Shown: positions 15,526-23,235 of the stretch, in pieces
How positions within the stretch are numbered: the first letter of the stretch is position 1
Layout of the letters: each line of letters begins with the position of its first letter
IMG/VR virus record: IMGVR_UViG_3300023178_002147
Location: 1 to 23,235 of that record
Reading direction: 5' to 3' (one strand)
Origin: a virus
Length of the DNA: 23,235 nt
Program-made: the position numbers and the translations under genes
The notes under the pieces: generated by a model
Database searches by the model: none
Told to the model about the DNA's origin: nothing
The model's input: the letters and a program-made list of their open reading frames with translations, nothing else

Positions 15526-18500
15526 CTATTTATAATCTCTTAAATCATATTGTTTTAAATACACAGAACTAAAGTATTTTCCTGTTGAAACTAAAAAATC
15601 TCTAGCTCTATTTACCACATCAGGATTAGATATTTTAGAAGTATTTCTAGGTTCTATGTTAGAATCCCAAAAAGCTTTTCTAACCTTAAATGGTACTTTA
15701 CCTTCAGGTATAGTATCAGTACCCCATCCGTATATAACTTTTTGTTTGTAATCACCATCTTCTCTTTGTTTATTTGTACTAGCAAGCTTAGTTCTCCAAT
15801 TCGGTATTATCTGATAGAGTATAGTGTTTTGTGCTGAAGTACCTCTGTATGTAGAGAATGTAGGTTTAGGTTTGGTTTGTTCTTTTCTCTTTTTATTTAA
15901 TTGTTCCAACATAACTAAATTAGGTGTTGATTTAATTCTCTGTCCTTGCCTTTTTGGTGGCTTTGGCTTTGGTTTTGTTGTTGGTTTAGGTTTTGGTTTT
16001 GGTTTTGGTGGTGGTATCGTAGCTTCTGTTACCTGTCCAGCATCCTTAAACTCAACTTCTTGATTACCTGTTTCTGGTGGTTCAACAACACCAACCTCTT
16101 TTTTCACAACTAGAGCTGGTTGTCCTGGACTAGTTTTGGTAACTTTTATTATTTCTACGGGTGGTGGAGGATCTGTCTTTTGTTCCTCTAATACTTTAGG
16201 AAGAGGATCTGGTGGAAGATTTGGTTCAGCGTCACCAGTCTTCTGTGATTCGTAAAGTGTTGATGTGTCTACTTCAACTTCCTCTTCTTCTTGTTTTGGT
16301 TCTTCTACAGGAAGTTCATCTTTAGGTGGTTTTCCTGCAGGAATATCTTCTAAGTCTGGTTTAGGTTTCCAAGTTTCTAATGGTGGCAAAGTAAATTCAT
16401 TGTCTAACTGAAATCCGCTGTAAGCAGAGTCGGGACCAAGTACACCTGGTTCTTCAATTGGAGTTGTGTCTACTTCAGGAGTTGGTGCTAAAGTATCTGC
16501 AGGTGATGGTGATTCTTTATCTAAACTAAATACAAGTTCATCAGGAATAGAATTGTATCTCATTAAAGAAATTAAAACAGTATCCCATTTATCAGCTGCT
16601 ATTTCTTGAGTAACATTCGTAACTTGAAAGTAAACTTGAGGACCTAAACTCCTTCCCTCAAAATTTATAGAAGCATTGTACTTTGGTTGAATGTAATCTG
16701 TTTGAACTATATCACCAGGAAGAAGTCCACCTGTACCATCTATTGTTAGTCCTAAAGTAGCTGGTATTAAATCATCAGTAGCAAATCCTTTTCTTGCAGT
16801 AGAATTATGTAAGTGTGATCTGATACTATGTTTTGCAGCTGGAAGTAATGTTATCTCTCCATTCTCTGAATCAACTTCATAAAATCCATTTTTTCCTTTT
16901 TTTCTATCACTAGCTAAAAATTTTCCACTACCTGCTTCTTTTTCAGTAACCCAAACAAGTGTTTCTTTCTTTGTATCTTCATCGTACTTTACTATAACAA
17001 TTTCAGTTGGTTCTTCTTTTTTTTCTACTGGTTTACCATCTTTATCTACAACTGTAGCTTGTTCCCTATTTCCAGAAACCCATCTTCTCCACCATTGTGT
17101 TATGTTAGGGTTGAATCCTAAAGATGAAACGCCACTACTTGATTTTGTCTTTAGTATTTTAGACAGAAAGCTGGCATTCTCACTTCCAATAGTAGCTGCT
17201 AGAGGTAATGATGGAGCTGATATTTTCTGTCCTTTTTCTGTGTATAAACTTTGGTACGCCTTCTCAACATCTCTCAAATACTTATCCTCAAAAGAAACAT
17301 CATCATCACTCCTAAATAATTTTGATATGTTTGAACTATTTAATTGTGGACTGGAGCTAGTTCCTTTGGTTTTATTATTTGCGTACATAGCAGTGACAGC
17401 CATAGCATCTGGAATCTTAAACTCTAAAGTTTGATTTTTAACAATACTGCCTATTCTAAAAGATGGAAATCTGTAAATACCTAAATCACTAACTTTGTGT
17501 GAATTTTCTTCGTGTTGAGTGTAAGTAGGATTAGTAACATTTGAAGTTTTTTTATCTACTACTTTAACATTAGTAGTGTCGTGCATATCAGCTGTTATCT
17601 CAAAATTCCAAGGACTTCCAAATGTTTGATTCATTTGACTAAGAAGATTTTTTACCCCATTCTCTAATTTTCCTGGTGGTCTAACATTACCCTCATCTTG
17701 AAATTGAGCTTCAGGTTTACTAATACCAAAAGCTTTCTGAATTTCTTTAACATTAATCCATATATTTCTTAAAGCTCCCCTATTGTCACCTTGATCAAAT
17801 TCTCTGACATTACTTGTTCTTATTGCTTCATACATAAGACTTCTAGTTTTAGCTTCTTTATACTTTTCAGGATATATCTTTTTTCCAGCTTGACGGCTAC
17901 TATCTCTAGTCTTATATGGTTCTTTTTCGTAATTCATTTGTTCGAGAGTAGGAAGTGTCTCTTTTATAAAAAATCTATCTGGATTATGTGATTTGAGAAG
18001 AGGGGGATTTCTAATTAAAGACGGCCTTTTCAATGTATCCGATAAATTTTCAGTCGATACTATAGAATCTAAAACTATTCCAAATTGCTTAAGTATTCTT
18101 GTTTTTAAAACTTTAAAATCAACACTACCTAAAGCATTTACAAATGATTCATATTCTGATTTTTCTACTGGTTCTCCTACTTTTTTGTCGTTTGACTCTT
18201 TTGTATGTAATACAGTCTCAATACTTCTAAAAGTCATCTTTACTTCTCTGTCATCACCACCTATGTAAGAAGTGTACCTACTTAATATGTTGTCTTCAAA
18301 CCATCCCATTGTAACAAAAAATTCTAATTTTGGTGCAGTTCTGTGTAATTGTACCATTACATTTGGATAATCCTTACTATCTAAAAAGACACCGATATTA
18401 CCGAATGCTTGATTTGATTTGTATAGTTCTCTTTCAACTGAGTTTGGTAAGCCGTTTTTTCCATTTGGAAAAATATTAGCGACATTTTGAACTTTACCTT

Positions 18501-19539
18501 TTATTTTAGATTCAGCTAAACGAAAACCATCTTTACCTAAAAATGAATAATACTCTAATGTTTTTCTACTCAAACCAAAATCAGCAGCTGTATTAACTCC
18601 ACCACCACTAAAAGTCGCTGTGTAACCAAGACCCATTCCTTTTACATCGGTTTCATTCAATACACCATCTGAAATATAACTTCCTCCTGTACCTGCGAAG
18701 AAAACATTGTGATACAATATATCTCTTAAATTTATAATAGTATTAATTAAATTTTCAGGAGGAACAAATACACTATCTGAATTTGGTTTACCAGTTTCCC
18801 CTTTGACAACAACCGATTCAGCTAAATTATGACCTTTGTCTATTGGAATGTTAAATAGATTGACACCTAAAGATGATATAACAGTTGTACAATCAAATCC
18901 ACCATCATTCCTAAGATTGTATGAAAAGTTTTTCACAACACCGCCAATAGCATCGTAGTCTCCTTTAGATTCTAAAATTTTTAATTGTGGATTTCTAAAT
19001 ATAGATTGGTCTACTACATAATTACCATCTTTAAAAGTTATAAATGGAGTATTTTCAAATCTTTTAGTATTTGAGTTAACCCACCCAAAATCAACAACCA
19101 CTGTTTTTCCAACTGTTAAAAAGTATGGAGTCAAAAATTCTAAATCACCCAATGAATTTACAATCCAATTTACAGTGCATTCTCTTAAAGCTTTGTAACC
19201 ACCTTTGTATTCAACTCTCACATCTTTTATACCAGCTCTTGGTTTTAATCTAGTATCATTTGAAAGTTGTCTTGATGTGTACATATCTGTACCAAATCTT
19301 ATTTGTCCGTTCTCATCTCTCTCACCGCCACTTATCAAAACATTATTAACGCTATCTACTTTATTAGAACACATTCTCAAAAATACAGTTCTGCTCATTA
19401 TGTCTTTTGGTCTAAGTGTAGATATGTTAGAGTTAGCTGGCTTTGATGGTTCAGAAGAGTTTACTTCCGACCAACCTAAAGCTCTTTCTTTAGCTTTCAA
19501 TTTCTCTTGTATATTGTGAGGTATAAACTTTGTAAACAT
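15526..19539 (-). CDS. Large baseplate/tail structural protein (1337 aa)
   Basis: Very large virion-type protein. The N-terminal part (about 40-240) has a beta-rich module with RPKDIMSRTVFLRM, RAGIKDVRVEYKGGYKALRE and TPYFLTVGKTVVVDFGW. This is the kind of segment I associate with baseplate-type proteins of large myoviruses, recalled rather than checked. A second beta-rich region around 940-1010 includes GLLPGDIVQTDYIQP. Residues about 1013-1203 are a low-complexity linker rich in Pro, Glu, Asp and Lys, ending in a Pro-Lys repeat (KPKPKPKPTTKPKPKPPK). A compact C-terminal part (about 1204-1337) follows. There is no signal peptide. The ATG has no good Shine-Dalgarno sequence and lies one base after the stop of the 97-residue gene, so translation is probably coupled. 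The neighbours are a LysM/gp53-like protein and a 1009-residue structural protein, supporting a baseplate location. The exact T4 counterpart is not recognised. Confidence 0.75.
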   Translation of the reverse strand: MFTKFIPHNIQEKLKAKERALGWSEVNSSEPSKPANSNISTLRPKDIMSRTVFLRMCSNKVDSVNNVLISGGERDENGQIRFGTDMYTSRQLSNDTRLKPRAGIKDVRVEYKGGYKALRECTVNWIVNSLGDLEFLTPYFLTVGKTVVVDFGWVNSNTKRFENTPFITFKDGNYVVDQSIFRNPQLKILESKGDYDAIGGVVKNFSYNLRNDGGFDCTTVISSLGVNLFNIPIDKGHNLAESVVVKGETGKPNSDSVFVPPENLINTIINLRDILYHNVFFAGTGGSYISDGVLNETDVKGMGLGYTATFSGGGVNTAADFGLSRKTLEYYSFLGKDGFRLAESKIKGKVQNVANIFPNGKNGLPNSVERELYKSNQAFGNIGVFLDSKDYPNVMVQLHRTAPKLEFFVTMGWFEDNILSRYTSYIGGDDREVKMTFRSIETVLHTKESNDKKVGEPVEKSEYESFVNALGSVDFKVLKTRILKQFGIVLDSIVSTENLSDTLKRPSLIRNPPLLKSHNPDRFFIKETLPTLEQMNYEKEPYKTRDSSRQAGKKIYPEKYKEAKTRSLMYEAIRTSNVREFDQGDNRGALRNIWINVKEIQKAFGISKPEAQFQDEGNVRPPGKLENGVKNLLSQMNQTFGSPWNFEITADMHDTTNVKVVDKKTSNVTNPTYTQHEENSHKVSDLGIYRFPSFRIGSIVKNQTLEFKIPDAMAVTAMYANNKTKGTSSSPQLNSSNISKLFRSDDDVSFEDKYLRDVEKAYQSLYTEKGQKISAPSLPLAATIGSENASFLSKILKTKSSSGVSSLGFNPNITQWWRRWVSGNREQATVVDKDGKPVEKKEEPTEIVIVKYDEDTKKETLVWVTEKEAGSGKFLASDRKKGKNGFYEVDSENGEITLLPAAKHSIRSHLHNSTARKGFATDDLIPATLGLTIDGTGGLLPGDIVQTDYIQPKYNASINFEGRSLGPQVYFQVTNVTQEIAADKWDTVLISLMRYNSIPDELVFSLDKESPSPADTLAPTPEVDTTPIEEPGVLGPDSAYSGFQLDNEFTLPPLETWKPKPDLEDIPAGKPPKDELPVEEPKQEEEEVEVDTSTLYESQKTGDAEPNLPPDPLPKVLEEQKTDPPPPVEIIKVTKTSPGQPALVVKKEVGVVEPPETGNQEVEFKDAGQVTEATIPPPKPKPKPKPTTKPKPKPPKRQGQRIKSTPNLVMLEQLNKKRKEQTKPKPTFSTYRGTSAQNTILYQIIPNWRTKLASTNKQREDGDYKQKVIYGWGTDTIPEGKVPFKVRKAFWDSNIEPRNTSKISNPDVVNRARDFLVSTGKYFSSVYLKQYDLRDYK
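15930..16500 (-). repeat. Low-complexity Pro/Lys/Glu-rich coding stretch
   Basis: This part of the 1337-residue gene encodes long runs dominated by Pro with Glu, Asp and Thr, then alternating Pro-Lys near 15,950-16,010. On DNA it shows as repeated GGTTTTGG-type units. It probably forms an extended, disordered linker between the main body and the C-terminal domain. Confidence 0.75.
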
Positions 19540-19540
19540 T

Positions 19541-19834
19541 TTATGAATTACTTAATTGAACTGCTTCTAATATATCATCTATTACTATTGGTATTCTAAT
19601 TTTTTTTCCAGATGGTGGAGATAACTTACCATCACTAAATTCATTAGCTTTAGCTATAATCCACCACAAATTTGAGTCTCCATAATATCTGTAAGCTATG
19701 GAATCAAATCTATCTTCTTCAAATGGATAGATAAATATATCAGAATCTTTTATAGGTATGTTAGGAACTATAGTTGGTCTATAGTATCTAACATCATTCT
19801 TATCTTTTAATATCTTAGCGTTTTCGTATCTCAT
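19541..19834 (-). CDS. LysM-like / T4 gp53-like baseplate protein (97 aa)
   Basis: A 97-residue protein with a LysM-type core: DRFDSIAYRYYGDSNLWWII, AKANEFSDGKLSPPSGKKIR and IPIVIDD. In contractile tails, proteins of this type (gp53 in T4, LysM tail proteins in other phages and injection systems) join baseplate parts or contact cell-wall glycan. It is shorter than T4 gp53 (196 residues), with only a 25-30 residue N-terminal extension before the core. The start lies a few bases after the stop of the 1009-residue gene, whose last codons supply GGAG. Its place between two large structural genes supports a baseplate role. The LysM pattern is clear; identity as gp53 is inferred. Confidence 0.8.
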   Translation of the reverse strand: MRYENAKILKDKNDVRYYRPTIVPNIPIKDSDIFIYPFEEDRFDSIAYRYYGDSNLWWIIAKANEFSDGKLSPPSGKKIRIPIVIDDILEAVQLSNS

Positions 19835-19838
19835 CTAA

Positions 19839-22800
19839 TTAAGCTCCTTCTACTTGTCCTAAAGCCTCAAAGAATTTTCTAAAATCTGTAGTAACTTCAT
19901 TATCTCCAACTTTGCGTTTTTGCTCTCTGTTTGGAAAGTTGTTAAATCCTAAACTCTTTGTGTTTGTAAATCTATTGGCATCTCCGTTACCATCAGGCAA
20001 CCAATTGAGTCCATAATGTTTTCCTTTAGAAGCTAATGCACTATTACCAATGTATTTAAATTCACAAGCAACAGTTATAAAGTGTGGAAATTGTAAACCC
20101 TCTTCTATTTCCCAAGTAGATGCGTCTTCTACATTTACAGTTATAGATTGTAGTAAGCCTGTAGCTCTGTCAAACATATCTCCCATTGTTAAAGATATTA
20201 AAGGTGTTATCATTCTTTCTTCGGGTGTATATGATGGGTAACATAATCCAACTAAATAGTTTAACTTCTCCATAACAACAGGAAGTTCTTGAACTGTTTT
20301 GGGATATATTTTGAATGTAAAACTGACATTTCTATCTGCACCTTGGTAAACATAAACTTTGTCTGGCCTTCCGATATATCTTTCTTCTCCATAATCAGCA
20401 GTTATACTATCCGATATACCTTCTAATATAGCTCTGAAAACTAAGAACTTATTGTTAACTAAATCGTGAAATCTAAATTTTATGTAATCTCTTACAGGTT
20501 GTCCATTTATTACAAAGTCTTTCGTTCCATAAGGCAATAAGTTTACTTTATCAGTAGTATTTCCAGTTAAAGCTCCATTACCTGTAGCTTGGGTTTTATC
20601 TATCATAACTGCTTTTGCACCGATTTGACCAGCTAAATTTTTAGCTTTTTCTATTCCCTCATCTGATAACTCAGCTAAGTTACCTATAGCACCAACTCCC
20701 ACATCTCTCGTAACTTTCATTTTATTACTTGTATTGAATTGTGTTGTTGTTACCTCTCTTATTGGAGACTGTTTAGCCATTTTGGCACTATCAAATCCAT
20801 CCGGAACATATCTTTCTGCCTTCGTTAGTTCAGCGTAAGTAGAAGTGTAGTAATGTGTAACTGGGTCACCGCTTGTTTTTGTAGACATTTCTTTATTAAA
20901 AGTAACACCACCCTGAGTTTGTCCTAATTTATACTTGTCTGTTACTTTATCTGCATCTTTTTGAGCTAAATCTCTTCCACTAAAGAAAGTTGGAATACCA
21001 TTCTCTATAGAAATAGGTGCTGATGAAGCTGGAATTAAATATTTGTTTGGATTCATTAAAAACAATCTGTCTTTTAATTCTAAATCTACTGTAACATCAC
21101 CTAATCCTATATTTATTGTTTCTGTCATAGGAGCTTGTGCGCGCAATCTACTAAAACCACCTACTTCATCTATCCTCTGATTTATTTTGTCAAAAAGTTT
21201 ATTGCCTACAAGTGGTATAGATTTAATCTTTTCACCAAGTCCACTATCTTCTTCTAATTTATTAAGTGGATTAACATCTCCATATTTTATACCACCCACG
21301 TGTCTATCGACATGCGTTATTGGTAGAGCAAAACCAGCTAATAATGTAGATATGTCTGTTAGACTACCAGCACCACTTAAATCAGAAGGATCTGTTATAG
21401 AACCAAGTGGTAAGTTAAGAACAGAAAGTGGGTTATATAACTTAGTTTCTATGGTAGGATTCAAAGCTTGTAAAACGGCTTGTTTTCCTATGAATCCTAT
21501 ACCCTGCGGAGTTAGTAAGAACTTTGCTATTCTAAATTTATCAGCAAAATTTCTTTCTACCAAACCAGTAAATGTAGGAGCTCCTCTTACAAAGCCACCT
21601 AAAAATCCATCAATACCAGCTGCTAGTTGTCCAAGAAATCCTGTTTCTGAGTTTGAAGCGTCTAATCCCCATCTACCATTTCCAGGTGCACGATTACCAT
21701 CATCTTCAGGAATTTCTCTTAGTATAAAAGGTTGAGCAAAGCCTGTATAATTAAAGGGATCGGCAACTGCTCTGTAATCTTTAGTACCTTGTAAGTTATT
21801 TTCATTTATACCTGATGGTACATTCTTAAAAGTGTTTCCACTAGTAGCTGAACCAAATTTGAATAAATCACTAATGTAATCTGAATCTTCGTATTTACTT
21901 CTTATAACAGCTGGATTATGAAAAGAATCTACGAATACATCGTTTACCTCAGTATCAGTTTTTCTGTGTGCTTCTCTTGGTAAATTGAGAGTTACCTGTG
22001 ATGGTAAACCTGTTGGTGTCTGATATATTCCTACTTGAAATGGTGTTTCATCAGAAGAGAAAACAGATTGTCTCGCAGCTAATGGAGTTAATGTGGCAAA
22101 CTCAGTTACATCACCACCGATTGGTGACTTTAAATCCGTACCAAGTATATGTACTGAACCATCTTTGTATCTATCTCTAACATTTTTTCCTGCAGCATTT
22201 TTACCAAACACCACATCATATTTACCTCTTAAAAATGGTGATGGTGGGCCATCATTACTAAATGGAGCTGCTATAGAAGAATGAAAAGGAGCTGGTTCTG
22301 TAGATCTTGCTCTAGTTCTAAATGCTGTAAAATCAAACTGATTATCTGCATTTGGTAATAAATTACCACCATGCGCACCTTCAAGTTGTGGTGTGTTATC
22401 AAATGGTTGTATTGTAAATTGTTCAGGACCTGTTGATGTATGTTGTTGTACACTAAAAGTTAATGAATCGTTTTCTGGAGGAAAAAATCTACTGGTGTAA
22501 TCTGCTAAAGGAGTAGTCATAAAATCAGATGTAAATTGTGGTTGTTCTTTTATACCTAATATAGTATCACTGTTAAATATAAACTGTGGTATAGCTCTAC
22601 CAGTTACTTCATCAATATCATACTCCCCAAATGTACCATAACCACTTCTTGTTTTAAAATTTTCAGGAGCTGCAGCAGGCCATTCTTTTGCATATGGTGG
22701 CTTTACACTATTATATAAAGACTCTAAATCTGTCTTTGGTGTAAAACCTTGAGCATCATCATTTGGAAAAAAGTCTACACCCTTTTCTATCTGATTGTCA

Positions 22801-22868
22801 ACTCTATCAGGAGAAGACATACCATACTTAAAGTTTTCTAAATTAGATAATAAATCTTTTAATGCCAC
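19839..22868 (-). CDS. Large tail/baseplate structural protein (1009 aa)
   Basis: A 1009-residue virion-type protein. The start is GTG at 22868, supported by TAGGAGATTGAA just upstream. The N-terminal 400 residues are hydrophilic, rich in Pro, Asn, Asp and aromatic residues and low in helix. The middle (about 400-520) has small hydrophobic stretches such as GLVERNFADKFRIAKFLLTP. The best-formed module is near residues 785-945, with YIKFRFHDLVNNKFLVFRAI, DSITADYGEERYIGRPDKVY and STWEIEEGLQFPHFITVACE. This looks like the beta-rich core of a tail-tube or baseplate-hub protein. Its position between a probable tape-measure gene and a LysM baseplate gene recalls the T4 order 29-48-54, so a tube-initiator role is possible but not shown. 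No enzyme motif was found. Confidence 0.75.
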   Translation of the reverse strand: MALKDLLSNLENFKYGMSSPDRVDNQIEKGVDFFPNDDAQGFTPKTDLESLYNSVKPPYAKEWPAAAPENFKTRSGYGTFGEYDIDEVTGRAIPQFIFNSDTILGIKEQPQFTSDFMTTPLADYTSRFFPPENDSLTFSVQQHTSTGPEQFTIQPFDNTPQLEGAHGGNLLPNADNQFDFTAFRTRARSTEPAPFHSSIAAPFSNDGPPSPFLRGKYDVVFGKNAAGKNVRDRYKDGSVHILGTDLKSPIGGDVTEFATLTPLAARQSVFSSDETPFQVGIYQTPTGLPSQVTLNLPREAHRKTDTEVNDVFVDSFHNPAVIRSKYEDSDYISDLFKFGSATSGNTFKNVPSGINENNLQGTKDYRAVADPFNYTGFAQPFILREIPEDDGNRAPGNGRWGLDASNSETGFLGQLAAGIDGFLGGFVRGAPTFTGLVERNFADKFRIAKFLLTPQGIGFIGKQAVLQALNPTIETKLYNPLSVLNLPLGSITDPSDLSGAGSLTDISTLLAGFALPITHVDRHVGGIKYGDVNPLNKLEEDSGLGEKIKSIPLVGNKLFDKINQRIDEVGGFSRLRAQAPMTETINIGLGDVTVDLELKDRLFLMNPNKYLIPASSAPISIENGIPTFFSGRDLAQKDADKVTDKYKLGQTQGGVTFNKEMSTKTSGDPVTHYYTSTYAELTKAERYVPDGFDSAKMAKQSPIREVTTTQFNTSNKMKVTRDVGVGAIGNLAELSDEGIEKAKNLAGQIGAKAVMIDKTQATGNGALTGNTTDKVNLLPYGTKDFVINGQPVRDYIKFRFHDLVNNKFLVFRAILEGISDSITADYGEERYIGRPDKVYVYQGADRNVSFTFKIYPKTVQELPVVMEKLNYLVGLCYPSYTPEERMITPLISLTMGDMFDRATGLLQSITVNVEDASTWEIEEGLQFPHFITVACEFKYIGNSALASKGKHYGLNWLPDGNGDANRFTNTKSLGFNNFPNREQKRKVGDNEVTTDFRKFFEALGQVEGA

Positions 22869-22877
22869 TTCAATCTC

Positions 22878-23235
22878 CTAGCTTTGCATCGACAAGTCGT
22901 TGATTTTTTGATTCATTGTATTTAATTGGTTTACCATAGTAGATAAGTAACCCTCTGTTTTACTCATATCAGCACCAAATCCCATTTGATTTTTAGTGCC
23001 TGAAACTGCTTCACCTTTGTGAACTTCAGCTATACCACTCTTTGTAACTATACCACCAGTATCTAATGCGGGTGGAGTTTTTCTTAGTAGTTTGTAACCA
23101 GCCAAACCTACACTTGCTAAAGCAGCTAATGCTAAACCTGGTCCAATAAATGGAACTTTAGAACCACTGGCTGCAGCAGTTGAAGCAGCGCTTGCTATAG
23201 AACCTATAGCTCCTTTTTTCTTTTCCATAGTAGCT
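22878..23235 (-). CDS. C-terminal end of a probable tape-measure protein, cut by window edge
   Basis: The visible 116 residues from ATG 23228 include an Ala/Ser-rich segment (SIASAASTAAASGS), a hydrophobic Gly/Ala stretch (VPFIGPGLALAALASVGLAG), the motif DTGGIVTKSGIAEVHKGEAV, and a C-terminal helix (EGYLSTMVNQLNTMNQKIND). A Gly/Ala hydrophobic stretch followed by TGGIV...E-HKGEAV is typical of the C-terminal end of tape-measure proteins, which set tail length. The reading frame stays open to the window edge and no Shine-Dalgarno sequence precedes the ATG in the 7 available bases, unlike most neighbours, so the gene very likely begins outside the window. It ends 10 bases before the GTG of the 1009-residue gene. 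Confidence 0.65.
   Translation of the reverse strand, partial: ATMEKKKGAIGSIASAASTAAASGSKVPFIGPGLALAALASVGLAGYKLLRKTPPALDTGGIVTKSGIAEVHKGEAVSGTKNQMGFGADMSKTEGYLSTMVNQLNTMNQKINDLSMQS

Noticed and set aside
15527-15534. TATAAATA on the minus strand, identical to the T4 late promoter -10 box
   Set aside because: It encodes the last codons and stop of the 1337-residue protein and is too close to the next gene: a transcript starting there would lose its ribosome site. Probably chance.
17102-17434. A 110-codon plus-strand frame with hydrophobic stretches
   Set aside because: Antisense shadow of the 1337-residue gene; the hydrophobic look comes from reversing Lys/Asn-rich codons.
21187-21735. A 182-codon open frame on the plus strand
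   Set aside because: It lies fully opposite the 1009-residue structural gene, has no recognisable domain or good ribosome site, and all supported genes are on the minus strand.
1-23235. tRNA genes, CRISPR arrays, insertion sequences, homing endonucleases or an integrase
   Set aside because: Nothing with the expected structure or motifs was noticed on either strand; gaps between genes are all about 110 bases or less.

Overview
The window looks like part of a contractile-tailed, T4-like double-stranded DNA phage. The evidence is a family B DNA polymerase, a DnaB/gp41-type helicase, a UvsX/RecA recombinase, a FEN-type 5' nuclease and a gp32-like single-stranded DNA-binding protein, all next to tail and baseplate genes. 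The DNA is AT-rich. Every supported gene lies on the minus strand, so the window is transcribed from its right end to its left end. Genes are tightly packed, often overlapping by 4-20 bases, and most have an AGGAG-type ribosome binding site. The host must be a Gram-negative bacterium if the TonB-dependent receptor is to function; the gene mix suggests an aquatic phage, but the host cannot be named from sequence alone.

Right part (about 14,617-23,235): virion genes. Reading in the direction of transcription there is the C-terminal end of a probable tape-measure protein, a 1009-residue structural protein, a 97-residue LysM/gp53-like baseplate protein, a 1337-residue baseplate-like protein with a long proline/lysine-rich linker, and a 299-residue protein with a Gln-Thr repeat. 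Middle part (about 10,073-14,565): ThyX thymidylate synthase, a short and divergent family A DNA polymerase-like protein, a 700-residue protein of unknown role, and a 133-residue unknown.

Left part (1-9,976): replication, recombination and nucleotide genes. These are gp32-like SSB (with a structured leader), a hairpin terminator, RecA/UvsX, 5' nuclease, a 59-residue basic protein, replicative helicase, an adenosylcobalamin-dependent (class II, monomeric) ribonucleotide reductase, a complete 909-residue TonB-dependent outer-membrane receptor, a strong terminator, and the N-terminal part of a family B DNA polymerase that runs off the left edge.

The most striking feature is the intact TonB-dependent receptor, a cell-type nutrient transporter, placed directly after a B12-dependent ribonucleotide reductase inside the replication operon. 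Its leader can form an H-type pseudoknot, and a strong terminator closes the gene. One testable idea is that the phage improves uptake of a scarce nutrient, possibly cobalamin needed by its own reductase; superinfection control is an alternative. Other points of interest are two different DNA polymerase families in one phage region and possible RNA-level control of the SSB gene.
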